From contig KB722742.1 of the NCBI GenBank assembly GCA_000349905.1, positions 1,230,386 to 1,294,385 of the forward strand: a stretch of 64,000 bases of DNA. The letters run 5' to 3'. The notes under the pieces are model-generated. The model worked only from the letters and a program-made list of their open reading frames with translations. It made no database searches and had not been told where the DNA came from. The position numbers and the translations under genes were made by a program. The stretch's first letter is position 1, and the number at the start of each line of letters is the position of its first letter. Source of the stretch: Volvariella volvacea V23 (lineage: Eukaryota > Basidiomycota > Agaricomycetes > Agaricales > Pluteaceae). Below are positions 1 to 11,024 of this stretch, piece by piece.

Positions 1-612
1 TGTCCTCCAACGCCGATATCGATAGCGCTGGGCGCCATTGCACCTGTCATTGATCCACCGCATGGCCTGATGCGAGGGGTCCGGAGTCGGAGTCAGAGCG
101 TCCAAGCAGCGAATTTGGCAATGTCGAGGTTGATGGGGATGGGCAACCTGGAAACGGAATAGTCTGACCGTGATGAAACCCCCCATCACCAGCCCTGGCC
201 ATGTTTTTTTTCCCTAAAAATCTATCGGCTTCAGCACGTTCATTTGAGCGTCTTGATAGTCCCCCTCCCCACACGCAACCCCCCCTTCATTCTCGCGCGC
301 AGCCGACTTGTCCTTTTTCTTTCCTCCAGGCCACGCTAACACCGGCAGTCACGATTGCGGCAGCACGAGCATTGACGAAGACGACGACGACCAAGACGAC
401 GAACGTAAATACCTTCTTTCCCCCGCACGCAGACGCTTTTGATTTCGACCTTGGCCTTTCTTGTCCACCAGTTACGATCGACCCCTAGCAATCACCACTT
501 TTTACGTTGCATTCAACGCTGCTACTACGTTTTCATCAAACATTGGACGGCCCGGAGAGTTAAAAAAAGAGCAGAGGATAACTGTTGTTGGAAGTAGAGG
601 ATCGTCGTCATC
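1..612. other. 5' intergenic region upstream of the Lam-like gene
   Basis: No convincing coding sequence is seen. Open frames here are short and of pyrimidine-rich low-complexity composition. The stretch with C-rich runs (around 260-310) and the region up to the ATG at 613 probably hold the promoter and 5' UTR of the downstream gene. No clear TATA box is assigned. Confidence 0.4.
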
Positions 613-3600
613 ATGGCTCCAGGATTTCTCTCAAAATTCGTGAAGAATGGGTCGAGTTCACACAATCGGGAGAGGTCCGATCGTTCACTGGATGCGAGTC
701 GTATGCCCAGTGGCTCCCCTATCATCAGCAGAGCAAGGGCCCTCTCGGCTGGTCCACTTCCCTCGTCATATCCTAAAGATACCTCCAGCCACGCCATCAC
801 GCCAAGTTCTTCCAAGTTCTTGGAGAGGATGTCGAGCACTTTGGCTCCAAGTGTGAGCATCAACATCAGCCCAGACACAAGCTCGACAGACGTCTCCCGA
901 CCGCCGAGCGTAACGATTGTGCCGCCTTCGCCGTTAATCGGTAATGGCGATTTGTCTGCAAGCAGTTCCAGCCAGGACTTGTCACATCGAGATGCACGAG
1001 CGAAGCCTAATCAAGACGACTCTCATCACACAAGAAGTCGCACCATTTCCGCTCCTCCCCAGGCTTCAGCCTCGACCACCTCTCTTAACAACGTCACTCC
1101 TACGGAAGACAATCTCCCTACTCCGACTCCCAATCGCGCATTCACCGTTTTCGGACTACCGCTGGGCTTATCAATCTCTCGTCCGCCTTCACGAGCCCCC
1201 TCGCCCGCTCCGTCAGCGAGCAATCTCCGAGAAGCCGCCTCTCCTTCTACCAAAACATTCGCATCCCCGAGTAGCTCGCCAGGGCCCACGTCACCCAAGG
1301 GCGACAGTCTGATGCCTTCCGCTCTGGGTCAGACGCTTGAGCCAGCCAAGGAACTGCGGAAACAGGCGTCCAGCAAATCCCTCAGACAAGCTGCTCCACC
1401 CATCAACACTTCGCACGCCCGGGCGGCGACCTCTCCTGGACCATCAGCGGGAGCTCCTAGGGGGTCGTTGGACAGTCAAACAGAGCAGGAGATCGTTATA
1501 GCATACAACCCGATGACGCCCATTGTCGAGTCTCCCACAGCGCTTAAAAGTCACGAGGTGCCCACCCCTAACGTAATAACCGGCAATGCCGCGCCATCCG
1601 AAATTTCAAACTCTCCAAACAACACTCCAACCACCACAACATCCACTTACTCTTCCATCACTCTCCTTAGCCCGGGCAAAGACTCGGACTCTATTTCTGT
1701 CAATTCAGCGTTCTCAAGGGATAAAGATAGGGAAAAGGACAAGGACAAGAAACGACCCTGGCGCCGCAGCACAGCCCCACGAAAACCAACAGGTTTAGCT
1801 AACGCACTCGCAGCCACGGGTCTAGCAATGGCCAATCCGTCCATGTCCGCAGCGCATCAGGCTCAATTTTCTCCACCTGCTTCCATCTCACCCACTGGTG
1901 TCACTTCTCCTTCAAGGAAATCTTCTGGCCCGAACTCCCCAATACAAATGCCTCGCTCGCCGGCTGGTTCGACGTCGCATGCTAGGAATGGCTCTGCAGA
2001 TTATGCAGGTGCGAATGGAGGCGGAGGATCGGTGTTTGGAAGGTCGAAGAGGTCGAATTCGAACGTGCGCGCAATGTCAGCGAACAGTGACAACGTGTCT
2101 GAATTTTTTGGCGCCAATGGAGTTGGGGTGGACGACCGGCCTGGTTATTATTCCGGGTTGGAGGAGGGGACATCGGACGAGGAGAACGGGAGTGCGTCGG
2201 ACGACTTTGCGGACATGGATGGGGACCTTCCCGTGACTGGGTTCGCGGTTGCGAATAATAAGAGGAATGCGGACTTCCATCAGCTGTTCCCTGCTATTCC
2301 TGAGGGGGATTATTTGATTGAGGGTGCGTGTTTGTGGTGTCTGGTTGGTGTGCTCAGTGCTGACGTGTCTCTGATTGCAGACTATGGATGTGCGCTACAG
2401 CGAGAAATCCTCGTTCAAGGACGAATCTACATCTCAGAGAACCACATATGCTTCCATTCCAACATCCTTGGGTGGGTCACCGACGTAAGTCCAACTGCTG
2501 TTCAGTGCTGGGGCCTGTGCTCACTGCCAGCAAATTGTTCATTCCACATCACGCCACTTTCGCTCCTTTGCATTGCACCGCACCCAATTGACCGGAAACC
2601 CCAACCTCACACATTGGCCACCTGTCGATCACCTCATCAAACACTCAACCAAACAACGATCACAAACACAACACATCATCGCCCCAAACGGGAATCTCGA
2701 TGACGACGTCTCTGTGGTGCCACAAACCCAACAACTGACCAACCAAACCGGCCAACAGTTGCTAATTCCCATCTCGGAGATCACAAGCTTGGAAAAAAAG
2801 ACGACGGTCTTGTTCATCCCGAACGCGATTCAGATCACAACACGCCAAGCAAAGTACACGTTTGCTTCCTTCCTTGCTCGTGATACCACTTTTGATGTGA
2901 TTTACAACATCTGGCGTATCGCGAGGCCGCAGAATCTCTCCAATAACAATCCAAACGGGAAGGGTGGCGCGAGTAGCAAAACGCTGACCGAAAGTCCGTT
3001 GGACACTCCCATAGCTACTGACGGCAACATGGGTCAACCCAAAGGAGGATTGCAGAATAAAGTCACCGAGTGTAAATGCGGGAAGACGGGGCAACACTAT
3101 CCAGAGGTTGCGTTGGAAGCAACATTCCCTGGTACACCGGACAGGATATACAACTTGATCTTTGCGAGTGGATTCATCAAGGAGTTCATGGCGGTTGACC
3201 AGAAGTTGCAGAGTACGTTGTTTCCCTCGTTGCCACACGTTGTATACTCATTCCAACCCTCCAGACATCCAAATGTCGGATTGGTGCCCAATCGAGCCTG
3301 GCTCCCATCTTCTAACACGCCAAATGTCCTACATCAAGCCGCTCAATAACAGCATGGGTCCTAGACAGACGAAGTGCGAGATCCGGGATGACACCGCATA
3401 CTGCGACTTTGAGGACTACGTCTCGACAGTGACGAGCACCAAGACCCCCGATGTGCCGAGTGGAAAGGCGTTCGAGGTCAAGACGAGGACTTGCATCACT
3501 TGGGCCAGCGCGGTCTCGAGTAAGGTCGTGGTTACGACACAGGTCGAATGGAGCGGGAGGAGTTATATTAAATGTGAGCTGGCGTCCTCACCTTTTCCTC

Positions 3601-4520
3601 CCTCCCTCCACCTACCCCATTGTTCTCATGCTCTTATCGTATACCTACCCCTCTTCCCCTTCCCCGCCTTTGATTTCCTTTTTAATAAACCTTGCTGATT
3701 GTGCTACCAAACAGCCATCATCGAACGCTCAGCCATAGAGGGCCAAAAGTCGTATCACGCCGATCTAGAAAAGGCAATGCGTGCCTATATTCGTGATCAT
3801 CAATCCGAATTCGTACCTGCTGGCGTTGATGCTGATGCTATACCCACCGAAGCTGTGACGCCTACGGCTGAAAACACCCCTGGAGCCAAGGCGGACGCCG
3901 CTGCTCATTTGTCCCCGGAGGAAGAGAGGAAGCAGAAAGAACATGAGAGGAACCAGAGGGGCTTGCAGTGGGCTTGGGATACGTTTGACGGCGTGTGTCA
4001 AGTGGCGACTGCTAGCGCGAGAGGAGCATGGGAGTTGTTGAAAGATGCGTGGGACCAGAGCAGTTCGACGACCATACTGTGGTTCGTCATTGTGCTTTTG
4101 TTGATTAGTAACGTGTGGACGTTGCTGAAGATGGGGACGAGAGAGGAGGCTGGGAGGAGGAGGAAAGAGATCAAGAAGACGGAGGAGAGGGAGAAATGGA
4201 TACATGGCGTTGTTACGGCACTGTGGGAGGAGTTGAATGCTAGTGGGATGAGAGTCGCTGGTGCAAGCGGTGTGTATCCAGGCCAGTACGGGTCTTGCGG
4301 AGGTGGGATTGGAATCGTACCACCTGGGGTTATACAAGATGGACAGCCGCCGACACAATCCCCACCGGTGCTTCCCAACGGGCATGTGCAGTTTGATCCT
4401 GGCATGTGGAAGAGGGAAGTGGAGGGTCTGCAGCTGGCGTTGAATGGTGTTGAGGAGAGGGTCAAGGTGTTGAGAGAGAGTTTGTCGACCGTTCAGAAAT
4501 CGCTGCATGATGTGGATTAA
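613..4520 (+). CDS. GRAM and VASt domain sterol-transfer protein (Lam/Ltc1-like), membrane anchored
   Basis: Five exons fit: 613-2323, 2381-2484, 2759-3212, 3265-3573 and 3715-4520. They sum to a multiple of three and give about 1127 aa. Residues 1-540 are Ser/Pro/Thr-rich and probably disordered. A GRAM domain starts near residue 545 (FHQLFPAIPEGDYLIE, then GRIYISENHICFHSNILGW and IPNAIQI). A VASt (StART-like) domain follows at about 710-860 (EATFPGTPDRIYNLIF, MSYIKPLNNSMGPRQTKCEI). One TM helix lies near residue 975 (TTILWFVIVLLLISNVWTLL), and a charged, coiled-coil-prone tail ends the protein. This order is that of the yeast Lam/Ltc family, which moves sterol between ER and plasma membrane or other organelles at contact sites. 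Role and location are inferred from the family. The GRAM domain is interrupted by introns. Intron 2, at 274 nt, is unusually long here and its acceptor is the least certain splice site. Confidence 0.88.
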
Positions 4521-5468
4521 TGCCCATCGAAGTTCTTGCGCTTTGTTCGTGGTTGCGTTGCATTGTTCTCTATTTCTCCACACTCTGGATCGTTGCAGGA
4601 CACTCTCGTCCATGGTCATTTTTCTCTTGTTTTCTCGTGCTTCACCCACCCCTTGCATTATCTTACACCCATCACATCGTTTTCATTCCATTCAATTCGG
4701 AAACCCACTTATGACCCTGCTATGATGACAAAAAACGATGATGATCCTCTATAGCCACCTTTTTACCATCTACCCCCACTTAATATCTCCCACTGTTACT
4801 TCCCTGCCCTATCCTGAGGCTCCCTCGCATCGTTGTCCATCCCACTCCGCTGCCCTTATTCTTTGCTCATCCGACCCTGGTAGGATGACACCCAGAGAAC
4901 TTTTTTATACTATTCCACTCTTCGGATCCAAAGACGCTTCGTTCACCTTATACACTATGATACATCGACATCGTCACCACAACTCTTTCTCTAACCTCCC
5001 ATCGTTAATCCCCACCACACTCCTTTCGTTAATTTCGTTCCTACTTTGAGTGCGAGCGCTATGGCGCACGGGCTGGCGCTCGTGTTTTGTCCCTATGCCC
5101 TTGTCCCTGGTTATCTGTTTGCACCCCTTCTCGCCTCCCTCTCGGTCGTACGCTTTACTCTTTAACTTTTGTGTTGGGTTTTTTTCATGCATTTGATTCT
5201 GTATATGCCTGCGGGTTATGGTTTTTTTCTGGTGTAAATATATTATATATCTATTTCGACTAGAGTGTCGTCTCTACGATTTGCGAAAGTCGCTCGAGAT
5301 TCTTTAATTGGGAATCCAGACTGATCAGATGTTGGAGAGTCCGTGCACTGTGTCAGAAAGCAGCCGAAACACGTCGACAGGATGTCGAGTTGACTTCCTC
5401 CCGTTCCCCTTGTCTGAGACACCCTCTACTCACTACGCACGACTCCAACGCCGACTTCATCCTTGACG
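4521..5468. other. Intergenic: 3' region of the Lam-like gene
   Basis: Pyrimidine-rich sequence without a credible gene. It probably holds the 3' UTR of the upstream gene and, towards 5230-5470, the promoter of the following F-box gene relic. An AT-rich patch at about 5235-5255 is the only notable composition change. Confidence 0.4.
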
Positions 5469-7241
5469 ATGACTTTGGATGGTTCTTTGGCCGCTCAGCA
5501 GTTCTTTCCCCCCGAAATCTTTCGCAAGATTTTCCTTGCCCTTGCTGAAGACGCTTACTGGAGTTATGAATCCCACGTCCCACAAGTCTCCCATGTCTGC
5601 CGCGAATGGCGAGCTGTGGCTCTTGATACTCCCGCCCTGTGGAACGTTTTTCAGAAGCCAAATCTTCAACACGTACATTGGATTCGAGAATGCCAGAGGA
5701 GGGCGAAAAACCACCCATTGGATGTGGAGATCAACTATGCCCGGAACGCAGGAGCATTAATGGCACAGCTCACGCATGAGGCGTTCCCGGACGCCTCTCG
5801 CATTCGATCCCTCCGCTTATGCGTCGACAATAACCCCAAACTCGTCTCAAAGATTCTCAGGCATTACTCCCGTGCTCTCGCCCCGCAATTGGAAGAGTTA
5901 TATTTGTCATGCTTCCAGATGCTGGAGCGGAGGCGATTCCGTTCAGTTTGTTTAACAACGATATGCCTTGTCTCAAGTCTTTGCATTTGCACCAATATGC
6001 ACTGAAAAATTGGTCGTGCATGGCATCTTTCCAATCGTTGAATCAGCTCTCCATATATACGACGGAAGGACCCTCGAAGACCTTCTCAATGGGCACGCTT
6101 GCTCAACTCCCCCATCTCGAAAACCTGACCATTGATGTCACCCATGATTTCGCAATTGGTTCTCGAGGATATGTTCCCCAATATGATGACTGGGTCGCAA
6201 CTACCCGTCGCTGGTGACAGGCAACATGGACCTGGACCCGCAAGGGAGGTTAAATCGCTTCGCAGTCTGATCTTCGGGGCTTGCTCTCCTCAAGTCGCGT
6301 GTCGTCTTCTGGAATCCGTCAGTCTCCCTTCTTGCAGGCTAATCAACATGAACATCAACTGCAGTAGTAAAAGGAAAGAGGGCTACACCAGTCTCCTCTC
6401 TGCTCTCACTCAGATGCTGGCTACCACACCCATATTCAACTTTCCGATTCATACGTTGCATTTGTCGCCAACAGAGATCAGAACACGGACGTCCTCCGTC
6501 AAAAGACCATCCAGATTTATGCATTTCGTCAACTCGGACGACCTTGCAGAATTCAAAGCCCTGGATAACCCAGCAATGTGCTGGATCGCTCTTCGTGGCA
6601 AAACCAAGCATGTGGAACCACCGAGGGCGTTGGTCAGCAAGATGGTCATCGTCCGATGCTCGACAGCCTTAACCTCCATAATGTCGAAAGTTTATTTTGG
6701 GAGCATCACGATATGAATGCGCCTCGTGCCCCGCCTGATTTGGATGAGGCATTCTTTTCCCGGGCGGAGGAGTTGAAAAACATTGTGCTCAAGACGAGGT
6801 TTGGAAAAGCTATCAACGCGCTTTGTTCGTCTGGGAATCGCCAGCATGGTACATATGTCAGATCCCTCTGTTCCACATGAAACTCATATATGCGCGATTA
6901 AACTCAAGGTATACCTCAAGGCGATCTGGTCGTATGCCCCAAACTTGAAAGTTTGAAGGTCGAGGTGCACCTTCCGTACGACTACGACGAGGAAGACGGC
7001 TCCTGTAAAGATAAATCTGTCGATGGGTTTCTAACCAAGTTAGCAGACAGATTGATGAAAAGGAAGATGTCGTTGGGAAGGCCCTTGAAAAGTTTGGCTC
7101 TGAGAGGGCATCCCCATGTAATCCCACAAGAGGAAGAGGCTACGAGGGGTAGCGGAGACGTTCGTGCCTGGGGATGAGGGCGCCAGGGTTGGGTGGACGG
7201 GTGACTCCGACTCTGAGTCAGATTCAAGTTCAGAGGTCTGA
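5469..7241 (+). pseudogene. F-box/leucine-rich protein, frameshifted relic (copy 1)
   Basis: The ATG at 5469 opens a protein with an F-box-like start (FFPPEIFRKIFLAL, then VCREWRAVALDTPALWNVF). F-box proteins of this kind are substrate receptors of SCF ubiquitin ligases. LRR-like sequence follows, but the reading frame has to change several times: near 5905 (between LEELYLS and FSLFNNDMPCLKSL), near 6220, near 6650 (between VSKMVIV and LDSLNLHNVESLFWEHHD) and near 7140. One plausible intron lies at 6847-6908. The end is an acidic Ser/Asp/Glu tail stopping at 7239-7241. A second copy at 16882-18430 on the other strand aligns along most of its length and shows where the frame should run. No GT-AG intron explains the shifts at 5905 and 6650, so this is called a pseudogene. 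Assembly indels are the alternative. Confidence 0.7.
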
Positions 7242-7576
7242 TATCAAGACACTATCGTAATGTTGATTGAGTTTGGGTTGTATCTTCTTGTAACTCAAAT
7301 TAGCAGTCAATTACGCATTATCGCCTTTAAAATCCCAACTCTTGTGTATTCATCTCCGCGTATATTCCAACCTATAGCTTTGTGTTTCTAGCTGTTTGAC
7401 AAGTAAATGCCCAATGTTGACGCGTTGACGCGTTGGACCTTCTTGCCACCAATTTTTCGAATTCAAGCGCATTTATACTCAGAATTTGGCAGTCTGGCCG
7501 CGGTGACCCAGCTGCGGCAACACTACACTGGACCACCTTGCAGCGCGGCGGAAAGCAGATAAATATTGGGACTCCT
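7242..7576. other. Intergenic between the F-box relic and the CR gene
   Basis: AT-rich sequence with no credible gene. A direct repeat of gacgcgttg occurs near 7420-7436. The start of the CR gene may lie here, because the first header exon has no in-frame ATG of its own. Confidence 0.35.
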
Positions 7577-9840
7577 ATGCAAAGCCGGGAGTGAGACACT
7601 ATCTTACCTTCTTACAGACGTGTTTCTTCGCTGCATTGCACACAATGCTAAACCAGCTCATTTACATGAATTCATTATCACGGTTTCAGAAATCGACACT
7701 ATTCCAATCCTGAACGAGAAAATCTGGACAAAGCGACAGTCGTTTTGGAAACCTATGATTCGACTTGAGAACATCATTCTCTACGCATTCAAGTCCCAAC
7801 ATGCGCCTTTATCTCGATTTGATTACGACATATTCATACAGGACATTGATCTCAATGCGCCAGAAGAGCAAAACGTCGTCAGGAAGCTTCCCCCTACTCT
7901 TACTCTGCAAGAGTTGGACATACCCCCTTTCGATCAAGGCACACAGATTCTGGTGACCTTCGCTCCTGGTATGTATGCACCTATCTTAATTCTCTCCTGC
8001 CAAGCTAATAATGGCTTTAGGGTACGCGGCACGCAGATACCCCCCGATACCAAGTACGCATAGCTCAAAACATTCCATGCCGATCCGTATGCTGAAGCAT
8101 GACACTTATAGGCCATTGGATTACAAGACGAGAGACTGAAAGCGCTTTACAATTTCGCTCGCGAAAAACGGTTTGTTATGGTATGTGGATCTTTAGTACT
8201 CTCATTCTATCGATTTGGATGTTCCTCCTTTCAGGTTCGAGGAACTCCAGGCTCCGGCAAGACGACGCTTCGCGATCTCCTGAAAAGGCATATAGCGGTA
8301 GAAGAACCAGACTCGCTTGTTCAAGGGGTCACCGGATGGACCTACGAAACCACGCCGCCGGGAATACTCAAAAGATTTGACGCTAGTCGAGATCCAAGTC
8401 CAGTAGGGTTTAAATGTGTCGATATGCGGGACCAACGCAGGTCTTATTGGGTTCTACATGACGATGCCCAAGAAAGTTTCAGAGACAGGCCGTTCTGGAC
8501 GGCACTTTACAACCAGGCCTGGTCACTGTACAAGAATGTCCGCTTCGTCGTCTTTGTATCGTACGGAACTCAATCATTCAACGGAGTCAATCCCATGATA
8601 ACATTTCCTTCCATGTGCATGGAATTGCAACCGACCGACGTGTTTGGACATGGGCTCCTTTTCACTCGAGAGGAGTTTGACGAATACCTAGAGCTATTGA
8701 ACGGCCAATTTGAACATTCCCAGGGAATTCCGAGTCTTAGTGCTGAATTGAAAACGTGGATGTTCGAGTTATCGAGGGGACACATTGGTGCCATTCGCGC
8801 TCTTTTAGCGGTGATGAGGCGCGCATCTGTGAGTGTACTCTCAACCATTCTGTATTACCTTTCATGCATCTCAATTGGCATCTAGTATAATTACTGCCAT
8901 GGGTCGGACCAACCTGTTGGTCTCACCGATTTTCGCAAAGCGTTCAAAGAATACCTGACAAATTTTGATCCCCATGAGCTTTTAACCGTTGAAGCCCCTT
9001 TCGCACAAGTCCTGCCATCGCATTATTTTGTCATAGAGCAGGAGTCGTTGTGGAAAATACTCCGTGTTACGCTTCAGATTGGCTACGCGACTCCCCAAGG
9101 TGCAATGTATGATGCGGCACTTACGCCTAATCGCATGGGCTGGTTAACCATTGAAGATCCAGAGCCAAGCCTGGAAGTAGTTCTATTCGCGTCGCCACTA
9201 CATCGTCTTTGGGTCTCTTGGATTTTTGGACATCATGCAAGCCTCCCAGAGAAGTTTGATTCGCTCAGTCTTCTCGACGTCATTAAGGACGTTCTACCAG
9301 GATTACCCTTCAGTACCCTGTCTGAGAAGACACCTGCCGATCCGTTTACAGCCACCTTCCCCGGGGCTCCATGGCAGAACGATTTTTACCAAGCACTGCA
9401 CCGATTAACAAACGGTGCCGTTTTGTTGTCCCCCGAGTTTGGTATGAAGGCATCTTTATCGAAACCAGGGCGCATAGACCTCTACATCAAGGAAAGAAAG
9501 TGGGGAATCACGTTATTGCGCGACGATGAAGGGCTCGAGGGGTTTCTCTCTGGTGGCGACGACCACCTATGGGTTCGGGATGGCACTGTTGAGGATTATA
9601 TCATTTTGGATTTCCGAACATCGATGCCTCAAAAACCCTATCCTAGTAAGTAATATGCCGATCACTACTTTCATCACTAACGAAGTGTGTGAATTTGTAG
9701 ATATTGAAAAGCTACATCACGTCGTTTTCTCAGAATACGGCAAGAGTTGTACCATGTTGGATTGCTGCCTTCGCAGAGAATATGTAGAAAGATGTGCCCT
9801 TGTTTTGGATGACTCCACGAATAGGAATTACAACGAATAG
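7577..9840 (+). CDS. Crinkler-RHS-type (CR) protein: header, P-loop NTPase, REase-like domain
   Basis: Exons are joined as about 7618-7969, 8035-8051, 8115-8180, 8235-8828, 8886-9643 and 9702-9840. The first part resembles the ubiquitin-like CR/crinkler header (LRCIAHNAKPAHLHEFIITV, later LTLQELDIPPF). A P-loop NTPase follows with Walker A GTPGSGKTT and a Walker B-like WVLHDDAQ. The C-terminal part has the signature of fungal CR nuclease modules of the restriction-endonuclease fold (LSPEFGMKASLSKPGRIDLY, then KWGITLLRD, then YIILDFR). From memory, related proteins usually carry Glu where this one has Thr in GITLLR, so nuclease activity is uncertain. CR proteins are thought to act inside cells as nucleic-acid-targeting effectors in conflict between genomes or with hosts. 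That role is family-based. The true start is unresolved: an ATG at 7577 would need an implausible 27-nt intron (7591-7617). Confidence 0.72.
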
Positions 9841-11024
9841 GTTGACAATAGTGGTAGTATTACTTGTATCGATCCTTTGGCCTTATTGTTGTCTCAATCT
9901 GATTATATTCATGAATTGCTTGCAATCTCATGTGGCGGAAGCCTGAGGGCTGGAGGCAGCGGACAGACCTGCAGTGGTTTCCGGAGAAGACATTGACAAA
10001 ACGGCTGAGGAAAAGTCCCTAACTCTTGCAGAAGAGCCGATGCATGGGAGGGATAGAAAAATGGTGCAGTTCACCAAGTTTAATAAGGTACAAACTACAC
10101 TGCTAACGCAGTTGCAGGTGTACTGTTCATGATCAACAGCTATTTACACAAGACCAACAAAAGCCCTCGCTGTAAACGTTGCTCAGACGTGGATAGTGAG
10201 TTCTATACAGAAGAAGACACCTTGACGGAGTAACAGATGAATGAGGCACTTGGCCGCCACAAGCTTTTGCAAACTCTACCAGGTTTTTACACTTCTGTAA
10301 TCATGCCGGCACGCCAAGGCTTCTAGGTGCAACACAGATAGCAATGAGGATAATGGAAAAGCGGGGAATGACAAGCTCGTAGTTATGGTATCGCGGTTCA
10401 ATGATTCGGTTCGTATGTACGTAGAGATTGTACGTATCAGCTCGGGTTCGGATGCATGTCGTAGGTGGCGAATATATAGGTGTCAAGAGTGTAGCTGGCG
10501 TGTCCGAGTCGTGATTCAATGCAAAGAAAAGGGTGGAGGAAAGAAAACGTCCACAAGCTGATGGCAGTGCGCAGTGCAGTAGGGGAGGAGGGAGGAAGCA
10601 TATAGGCTCAACCAAGTCCACAAGATGGCGAAAGTGGAAAGCGAATTGTAGGATAATAAAATAGAAAAAAGGGGGGCAAATAAAAAGATCATAATGTCGA
10701 ATACGAGTACTGTACACGGATTTGGTGTAAGAGGTAGGAATGCTCCTGTTCAAAGTCCAGGTCCAGATGTGAAAGGTAGGGGGAGATCGTGCGGCCGTAT
10801 AATCAAAGATAAGAGGTCCAAGCCGAGTCTCTGAACGAAGCAGAACGAAAAGAAAATCCAAAAACTACTGTATAAGAAGGGAAGTAACCTCATCACCCCA
10901 ACGAGGGAGATGTCACCAGGTTCGCCAGAGAACCGAAAAGGAGCAAAAGTGGTGCTTTTCGTCGTCGTCGTCGTCATCATCATCTTGCGTGCAGCAAATC
11001 GGAGCAACCCCCACTGCCGCATCG
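9841..11024. other. Intergenic between CR gene and chitin deacetylase gene (convergent)
   Basis: No credible gene on either strand. The longest frame (minus strand, 10301-10861) has low-complexity, unconserved-looking content and no supporting splice context. The region near 10300-11020 is presumably the 3' UTR and downstream flank of the minus-strand deacetylase. Confidence 0.4.
10961..10985. repeat. Trinucleotide microsatellite GTC/CAT
   Basis: About five GTC units run directly into about four CAT units, just beyond the 3' end of the deacetylase coding region. This is an ordinary simple repeat and is likely polymorphic. Confidence 0.8.

Noticed and set aside
10301..10861. Minus-strand open frame of 186 codons downstream of the deacetylase
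   Set aside because: Composition is low-complexity and hydrophobic without domain pattern. It lies in the expected 3' flank and has no splice or start context.
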